Shown: piece by piece, positions 15,098-19,004 of the stretch
How the letters are laid out: the number at the start of each line of letters is the position of its first letter
How positions within the stretch are numbered: the stretch's first letter is position 1
Origin: VBDM01 sp049663805
GTDB taxonomy: Bacteria > Pseudomonadota > Gammaproteobacteria > Burkholderiales > SG8-39
Length of the DNA: 19,004 bases
NCBI GenBank assembly: GCA_049663805.1
Contig: JBATEB010000299.1
Span: 1 to 19,004, forward strand
Direction of reading: 5' to 3'
Position numbers and translations under genes: made by a program
Notes under the pieces: model-generated
What the model was told of the DNA's origin: nothing
The model's database searches: none
The model's input: only the letters and a program-made list of their open reading frames with translations

Positions 15098-16946
15098 GGA
15101 GCTCCTGGTAGATTTTTTCCGCGAGCTTGCGGCTGATGCCTTCGACCTGGGCGAGATCCTCGATGCTCGCGGCGACCACCCCCTTGAGCCCGCCGAAGCG
15201 CGTCAGCAACTGCTTGCGGCGCTGGGTACCGATGCCGGCGATGCCCTCCAGCGTCGAGGTGGTGCGCCGCCGGGAGCGGCGCGCCCGGTGGCCGGCGACG
15301 GCGAAGCGGTGCGCTTCGTCGCGAATGCTCTGGATCAGGTGCAAGCCGGGATGGTCGGGGGAAAGCGTCACCGAATGCCCGCCGATCCAGAGTTCCTCCA
15401 GGCCGGGCTTCCTCCCGGCTCCCTTGGCGATGCCGACGATGGTGATATCGGAAAGGCCCGCTTCCGCGAGCGCCGCCTTCGCCGCGGCCGCCTGTCCCTG
15501 GCCGCCGTCGATGAAGATCAGGTCCGGCGCGACGCCCTCTCCCCCGGCGATCCTGCCGTAGCGCCGTGCCAGCGCCTGCGCGAGCGCCGCGTAGTCGTCC
15601 CCGGGCGTGACGCCTTCGATGTTGTAGCGGCGATACTCACCGTGGCGCATGTCCATGCGATCGTACACCACGCAGGCGGCGACCGCCGCCTCGCCCATGG
15701 TATGGCTGACGTCGAAGCACTCGATGCGCTGTACCGACTCGGGCACGCCCAGGGCCTCGCGCAAGGCGGCGAGCCGCGCTTCCTGCGTGCTGTGCCCGGC
15801 GAGTTTCGCCCGGGCCGCCTGCAGGGCATTCTGCACCGCCATCTCGAGCCAGGCGCGCCGGTCGCCCGTCGGCCGCGTGACGATCCGCACGGCGCGCCGC
15901 GCGTGAGCGCCGAGGGTCGCCTCGAGCTCGGCGGCGTCGAACTCCGCGCCGACCACCAGGACCGGAGGAACGGGCCGTTCGAGATAGTGCTGCGTGATGA
16001 ACGCCGCGAGCACTTCTGCGGTGTCGCGCTCCTCCGCGTTTTGCGGGAAGAAGCTCCGATCCCCGAGCTGCCGGCCGCCGCGCACCATCATCAGGTTGAC
16101 GCAGGCGAGGCCGCGCTCGGTCGCGACGGCGATGATATCGACGTCGATATCCGTCCCGGTATCGGCGTACTGGCGCTGGCTGACTTGCACGAGCGACTGG
16201 ATCTGGTCGCGATACAGAGCCGCTTCCTCGTAGCGCCGGCCTTCGGCGGCCTCCTGCATGCGCGCCTCCAGCCGCTTGAGCGCGGCATCGCTGCGCCCCT
16301 CGAGGTAGAGCTGGGCGGCGCCGGCGTCCTCGGCATAGGCCGCAGCCTCGATCAGGCCGACGCAGGGCGCGGTACAGCGCCGGATCTGGTGGAGCAGGCA
16401 GGGTCGCGAGCGGTTCGCAAACACCGAGTCCTCGCAAGTGCGAAGGCGAAACACCCGCTGCAGCAGCTGAATGCTCTCGCGCACCGCGCCCGCATGCGGA
16501 AACGGGCCGAAATAGCGGTTCGCCCTGTCCATCGCGCCGCGATGAAACCCGAGGCGCGGGAACTCGCCGCCGCTCAGCATCAGGTAAGGATAGGACTTGT
16601 CGTCGCGGAACAGGATGTTGTAGCGCGGCGCGAGCGACTTGATCAGGTTGTTCTCGAGTATCAGCGCCTCGGGCTCGGAGCGCGTGACCGTGATCTCGGC
16701 GCCGGCGACCTGGCTCAGCATCATGGCGATGCGCGGCCCGTGCTGGCCCTTCTGAAAATAGGACGACACGCGCTTTTTCAGATCGCCCGCCTTGCCTACG
16801 TAGAGCGCCTCGCCGCCCGCTCCGAGCATGCGGTAGACGCCCGGCCGCGCGGGCAGGCTCGCCACGAACGCCTGCGCGTCGAACACGCCCGGCCGCGGCC
16901 CGCTCGGCCGGTCTTCGGCCCGGAGCGTCTTGCTTCGGTGGGTCAT
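15087..16946 (-). CDS. uvrC: Excinuclease ABC subunit C
   Basis: This 619-residue nuclease subunit of the UvrABC nucleotide excision repair system makes both incisions around a lesion. The GIY-YIG domain at the N-terminus carries GVYRM (36-40) and YVGKAGDLKKRVSSYF (49-64). A cysteine-containing region (RTCEDSVFANRSRPCLLHQI) follows at about 168-187. The UVR motif (RRYEEAALYRDQIQSL) binds UvrB. The RNase H-like nuclease contains IECFDVSHTMGEAAVAAC (Asp at about 412). A C-terminal helix-hairpin-helix pair starts LEGIAGIGTQRRKQLL. Length is near the usual 600-620 residues. The ATG overlaps the stop of the uracil-DNA glycosylase gene (ATGA, 16943-16946), so translation is probably coupled. The first 20 residues are polar and slightly longer than usual. 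Confidence 0.97.
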   Translation of the reverse strand: MTHRSKTLRAEDRPSGPRPGVFDAQAFVASLPARPGVYRMLGAGGEALYVGKAGDLKKRVSSYFQKGQHGPRIAMMLSQVAGAEITVTRSEPEALILENNLIKSLAPRYNILFRDDKSYPYLMLSGGEFPRLGFHRGAMDRANRYFGPFPHAGAVRESIQLLQRVFRLRTCEDSVFANRSRPCLLHQIRRCTAPCVGLIEAAAYAEDAGAAQLYLEGRSDAALKRLEARMQEAAEGRRYEEAALYRDQIQSLVQVSQRQYADTGTDIDVDIIAVATERGLACVNLMMVRGGRQLGDRSFFPQNAEERDTAEVLAAFITQHYLERPVPPVLVVGAEFDAAELEATLGAHARRAVRIVTRPTGDRRAWLEMAVQNALQAARAKLAGHSTQEARLAALREALGVPESVQRIECFDVSHTMGEAAVAACVVYDRMDMRHGEYRRYNIEGVTPGDDYAALAQALARRYGRIAGGEGVAPDLIFIDGGQGQAAAAKAALAEAGLSDITIVGIAKGAGRKPGLEELWIGGHSVTLSPDHPGLHLIQSIRDEAHRFAVAGHRARRSRRRTTSTLEGIAGIGTQRRKQLLTRFGGLKGVVAASIEDLAQVEGISRKLAEKIYQELHAA

Positions 16947-17605
16947 TTGAGGCCGCGGAGAAATTGGGCGATATCGCCGATCACCGCTTCGAAAGCCGAT
17001 GCGGTGAGGCGTTTGGTCTGCGTATTATAGCGACTGCAGTGGTAGCTATCGAAGAGACGGATGCCGGGTGCGGCTTCGCGGAACTCGTGCACGGCGTGAT
17101 GCGCGAAGCGCCACCGGGCCTGGGTCAAACCCAGCGCCATCAGCACCGCGCGATGGGCGAGGCCGCCGAGCGCGAGAATCGCCAGCGGACGCGCCGCGGC
17201 GATCTCCCCGGCCAGGAAACGGTTGCAGCGGCGCAACTCGTCGGGATGAGGTTTGTTCTGAGGAGGCAGGCACTTCACCGCGTTGGTGATGCGGCAATCG
17301 AGCAGCTTCAGGCCGTCGACCCGGTCCACCGAGTCCGGACGGCTCGCAAAACCGAACTTGTGCAACGTTCCGTAGAGGAGGATTCCCGCGTGGTCCCCGG
17401 TAAAGGGCCGGCCGGTGCGGTTTGCACCGTGCATTCCGGGGGCGAGGCCCACGACCAGCAGCTTCGCCCGTTGCGGCCCGAAGGCCGGAACCGGCCGTGC
17501 ATGGTAGGCCGGATGCTCCTCCCTGACCGCGTCCAGGAACCCGGCAAGCCGCGGGCAGTCCCGGCAGGCGGAATTGAATCTGGGCCGCGAAATCGGTTTC
17601 GTCAC
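16943..17605 (-). CDS. Uracil-DNA glycosylase, family 5-like (UdgB type, 4Fe-4S)
   Basis: This glycosylase has 220 residues from the GTG at 17605. It would remove uracil or other deaminated bases as the first step of base excision repair. Motif A is GLAPGMHGANRTGRPFTGDH (53-72), which has Ala-Pro-Gly instead of an acidic catalytic residue, a mark of family 5. TNAVKCLPPQNKP (107-119) and DSYHCSRYNTQTKRLT (186-201) are the other conserved blocks. Cys14, Cys17, Cys112 and Cys127 are placed to ligate the expected iron-sulfur cluster. An open frame continues to 17671 but enters the divergent efp gene, so the GTG before TKPISRPRF is preferred; it has no clear ribosome-binding site. The gene is divergent from efp and coupled to uvrC. 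Confidence 0.88.
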   Translation of the reverse strand: MTKPISRPRFNSACRDCPRLAGFLDAVREEHPAYHARPVPAFGPQRAKLLVVGLAPGMHGANRTGRPFTGDHAGILLYGTLHKFGFASRPDSVDRVDGLKLLDCRITNAVKCLPPQNKPHPDELRRCNRFLAGEIAAARPLAILALGGLAHRAVLMALGLTQARWRFAHHAVHEFREAAPGIRLFDSYHCSRYNTQTKRLTASAFEAVIGDIAQFLRGLK

Positions 17606-17617
17606 AACGGTGTTTGG

Positions 17618-17625
17618 TATAGAAT
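17618..17625 (+). promoter_or_regulatory. Possible efp promoter, extended -10 (TATAGAAT)
   Basis: In the 47-base gap between the divergent UDG and efp genes, TGGTATAGAAT resembles an extended -10 element (TG-n-TATA). It lies about 28 bases before the efp ATG. No strong -35 hexamer was found; weak candidates fall in TTTCGTC (17597-17603). The call is based on position and sequence resemblance only. Confidence 0.35.
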
Positions 17626-17652
17626 CTCGCCCTTTTTCACGGCAATAAAACC

Positions 17653-18219
17653 ATGGCCAAGGTTCTCGCAACCGAAATCCGCGTCGGCCACCTGCTCGAA
17701 TGGGAAAAGCGGATCTGGCGTGTCCTCAAATGCTACCACGTGCACGTCGGCGGCCGCGGCGGCGCCTTCATGCAGGTCGAGATGAAGGACATCGAGAACG
17801 GCACAAAGACCAACCAGCGCATCCGCACCGAGGACAAGGTCGAGCGCGCCGTGGTCGAGGCGCGCGAGATGCAGTACCTGTACGGCGAGGCCGACAGCTT
17901 CGTTTTCATGGACAAGGAAAATTATGAACAGCTGAACCTGTCGCGTGAATTTCTCGACGAACAGGCGGGTTTCCTGCTGCCGAACACCGACGTCAAGGTG
18001 AACTTCTACGACGGCCGCGCGATCGGCGTCGAACTGCCCCCGTCGGTGGTGCTGGAGGTGGTCGACACGGAGCCCGGCATCAAGAACGCCACGGTGACCA
18101 CCTCGTTCAAACCGGCCAAGACCGAGACCGGCCTGATGGTGCAAGTGCCGCCGTTCGTCAACAACGGCGAGAAAATCAAGGTCAACACCAACGACGGGGC
18201 GTACATCGAGCGGGTGTAG
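17653..18219 (+). CDS. efp: Translation elongation factor P
   Basis: This 188-residue EF-P binds the ribosome near the E site and rescues stalls at polyproline. The N-terminal KOW-like domain covers about 1-64. The tip loop is HVHVGGRGGAF (29-39), placing Arg35 where most homologues of this shape have the modified lysine of PGKGG. Two OB-type domains follow. DTEPGIKNATVTTSFKPAK (138-156) and GLMVQVPPFVNNGEKIKVNT (159-178) match the EF-P signature. Overall it looks closer to the alphaproteobacterial-type EF-P than to the EarP-rhamnosylated EF-P of typical betaproteobacteria, which have an NKSGRNAA-like tip. No EarP, EpmA or EpmB gene is in the window. The ribosome-binding site is weak (GGCAATAAAACC before ATG). 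Confidence 0.96.
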   Translation: MAKVLATEIRVGHLLEWEKRIWRVLKCYHVHVGGRGGAFMQVEMKDIENGTKTNQRIRTEDKVERAVVEAREMQYLYGEADSFVFMDKENYEQLNLSREFLDEQAGFLLPNTDVKVNFYDGRAIGVELPPSVVLEVVDTEPGIKNATVTTSFKPAKTETGLMVQVPPFVNNGEKIKVNTNDGAYIERV

Positions 18220-18236
18220 CATTTGCAACTCTGACG

Positions 18237-18271
18237 CGAGTAAGCCAGACTTGCCTTTACGGTATTACTCG
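18237..18271. promoter_or_regulatory. Inverted repeat upstream of the antitoxin gene, possible operator
   Basis: CGAGTAA (18237-18243) and TTACTCG (18265-18271) are exact reverse complements, 21 bases apart. The right arm ends 10 bases before the antitoxin ATG. Ribbon-helix-helix antitoxins normally repress their own promoter by binding palindromic or repeated sites, so this is a candidate operator. No run of T follows, so a terminator for efp is less likely. Confidence 0.4.
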
Positions 18272-18281
18272 GTGCGCATCA

Positions 18282-18524
18282 ATGAAAACCTTGTCGTTCA
18301 AAGTGCCGGAATCGCTCGACCGTAAGCTTGCCGCGGTGGTCAAACGCCGTAGAGTGGGAAAAAGCATCCTGGTGCGCGAAGCCTTGACACGCTACCTCGA
18401 CGAGTCGCCCGCCGTACGCCGTGGATCATTTCTCGAACTTTCGGGCGACCTCCTCGGCTGCGTGAAGGACGCGCCCGCCGATCTGTCGTCCAATCCGCGC
18501 CGCCTCGCCGACTTCGGCAAGTGA
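18282..18524 (+). CDS. Ribbon-helix-helix antitoxin (CopG/VapB-like)
   Basis: This 80-residue protein has a ribbon-helix-helix DNA-binding half: the beta strand LSFKVPE (4-10) and helices DRKLAAVVKRR and SILVREALTRYL. The C-terminal half (SFLELSGDLLGCVKDAPADL, about 49-68) resembles the toxin-binding tail of antitoxins paired with PIN-domain toxins. Its TGA overlaps the GTG of the next frame (GTGA, 18521-18524), the usual coupling in such pairs. It would repress its own promoter and neutralise the toxin, but the toxin gene here is truncated, so it is effectively an orphan. The ribosome-binding site is weak. Confidence 0.82.
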   Translation: MKTLSFKVPESLDRKLAAVVKRRRVGKSILVREALTRYLDESPAVRRGSFLELSGDLLGCVKDAPADLSSNPRRLADFGK

Positions 18525-18610
18525 TTCGACGATACATCGTCGACGCCGGACCGCTTGTCGCCTTCCTCAGCGTCCGCGACCATCATCAGGCCGTTTCGCC
18601 CTTTGCCTGA
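18521..18610 (+). pseudogene. Truncated PIN-domain (VapC-like) toxin remnant
   Basis: Starting at the GTG that overlaps the antitoxin stop, the frame reads VIRRYIVDAGPLVAFLSVRD, then HHQAVSPFA and a TGA at 18608-18610. The DAGPLVAFL..RDxHH pattern is the start of a PIN nuclease, with the first catalytic aspartate. A full toxin is about 130 residues, but only 29 codons remain, and the convergent VOC gene ends 47 bases later. The rest of the PIN fold and its other acidic residues are missing in all frames I examined, so it cannot be an active nuclease. A deletion is more likely than a single frameshift. Confidence 0.75.
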
Positions 18611-18657
18611 AGGGGAACCCACTCTCATTCAAGGCGGATCTGAGGCTCAGGTCGCGT

Positions 18658-19004
18658 TTAGCGCACCGCCTTCGCCTTGAAATTCGGGTTCTCGATGATG
18701 CCCAGCCGGTTGCCGAAGGGGTCAGCAACCGCGGCCACCTTGATGCTTTCACCGACGTCGGTGACGGCTTGCAGCGAACTCGCTCCGAGTGAAAGAAGTC
18801 TGGCGTAGGTTTCGTAGGCATTGTGTACGCCCCAATATGCCTGGGCGCCCGCCGTCCCGGGCGCTGCGTTGGGCAGCAGACCCAGTTCGAAGCCTCCCAC
18901 CGAAAAGCCGACATAGAACGGCTGATCGAAATAGGGTTCCTGATCCAGAAATTTCGAATACCAGGATTTTGCCGCGGCAAGATCCGGGGCGGGATAGATC
19001 ACGG
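18658..19004 (-). CDS. VOC-family protein (glyoxalase/bleomycin-resistance-like), 5' end outside window
   Basis: About 114 residues are visible. DLAAAKSWYSKFLDQEPYFD, then VGFSVGGFELGLLPN, and at the C-terminus VADPFGNRLGIIENPNF are typical of the paired beta-alpha-beta-beta-beta units of the vicinal-oxygen-chelate family, which includes glyoxalases, dioxygenases and antibiotic-binding proteins. The visible sequence begins with VIYPAPDL, which in relatives is an internal first strand. The true start is therefore probably just beyond the right edge, and the GTG at 19002 is not convincing. The conserved Glu in GIIEN may be a metal ligand. Substrate is unknown. It is convergent with the toxin remnant. 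Confidence 0.8.
   Translation of the reverse strand, partial: VIYPAPDLAAAKSWYSKFLDQEPYFDQPFYVGFSVGGFELGLLPNAAPGTAGAQAYWGVHNAYETYARLLSLGASSLQAVTDVGESIKVAAVADPFGNRLGIIENPNFKAKAVR

Noticed and set aside
15054..17030. 658-codon open frame antisense to uvrC
   Set aside because: Opposite uvrC, whose motifs are complete; the antisense translation shows no recognisable family pattern.
17606..17671. Start of the uracil-DNA glycosylase at 17671
   Set aside because: That start lies inside the efp coding sequence and leaves no promoter space; the first 22 residues have no family resemblance.
1..19004. CRISPR array, insertion sequence or prophage
   Set aside because: No regularly spaced repeats, transposase, integrase or phage structural gene was found in any frame.

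Overview
This is GC-rich proteobacterial DNA, most likely from a beta- or gammaproteobacterium. The best clue is the minus-strand block uvrC - pgsA - tRNA-Gly(GCC) - tRNA-Cys(GCA). It matches the E. coli order uvrC-pgsA-glyW-cysT, but no tRNA-Leu follows here. The Crp/Fnr-type regulator and the EpsF/EpsG-like chain-length and kinase pair also fit that assignment. I cannot name the genus.

Layout. (1) Positions 1-555 are a non-coding leader with several palindromes and a possible -10 element. (2) Positions 556-10167, plus strand, are an eight-gene exopolysaccharide operon: Wzz/GNVR chain-length protein, BY-type kinase, Wzy/O-antigen-ligase-type polymerase, acyltransferase-3 protein, a HAD domain fused to a UbiA-like membrane domain, a GT2 glycosyltransferase, a second processive-type membrane GT2, and a Wzx/MATE-type flippase. 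Most junctions are ATGA/GTGA overlaps or gaps of a few bases, so translation is probably coupled. (3) Positions 10151-13253, minus strand, are a convergent three-gene operon: lytic transglycosylase, HxD...H JmjC/cupin-like protein, and CelD/BcsL-type GNAT acyltransferase. (4) Divergent from it is a Crp/Fnr-family regulator (13456-14211), with a perfect palindrome of CRP-site geometry upstream. (5) Positions 14271-17605, minus strand, hold tRNA-Cys, tRNA-Gly, pgsA, uvrC and a family 5-like uracil-DNA glycosylase. (6) efp (17653-18219, plus) is followed by a ribbon-helix-helix antitoxin and a PIN toxin cut to 29 codons. A VOC/glyoxalase-like gene runs off the right edge.

How the genes work together. 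The plus operon has what is needed to extend, flip, polymerise and decorate a lipid-linked repeat unit at the inner membrane. It shows no initiating sugar-phosphate transferase and no Wza-type outer-membrane exporter, so these must lie elsewhere. The minus-strand trio may remodel the envelope or modify the polymer. The right half is core genome (DNA repair, phospholipid synthesis, tRNAs, translation) with a decayed toxin-antitoxin remnant. The most interesting items are the HAD/UbiA-like fusion, the EF-P with an arginine tip in an unusual sequence context and no EarP beside it, the lytic transglycosylase/JmjC-cupin/GNAT operon, the kinase with an altered Walker A and a single tyrosine, and the palindrome before the Crp-like gene.
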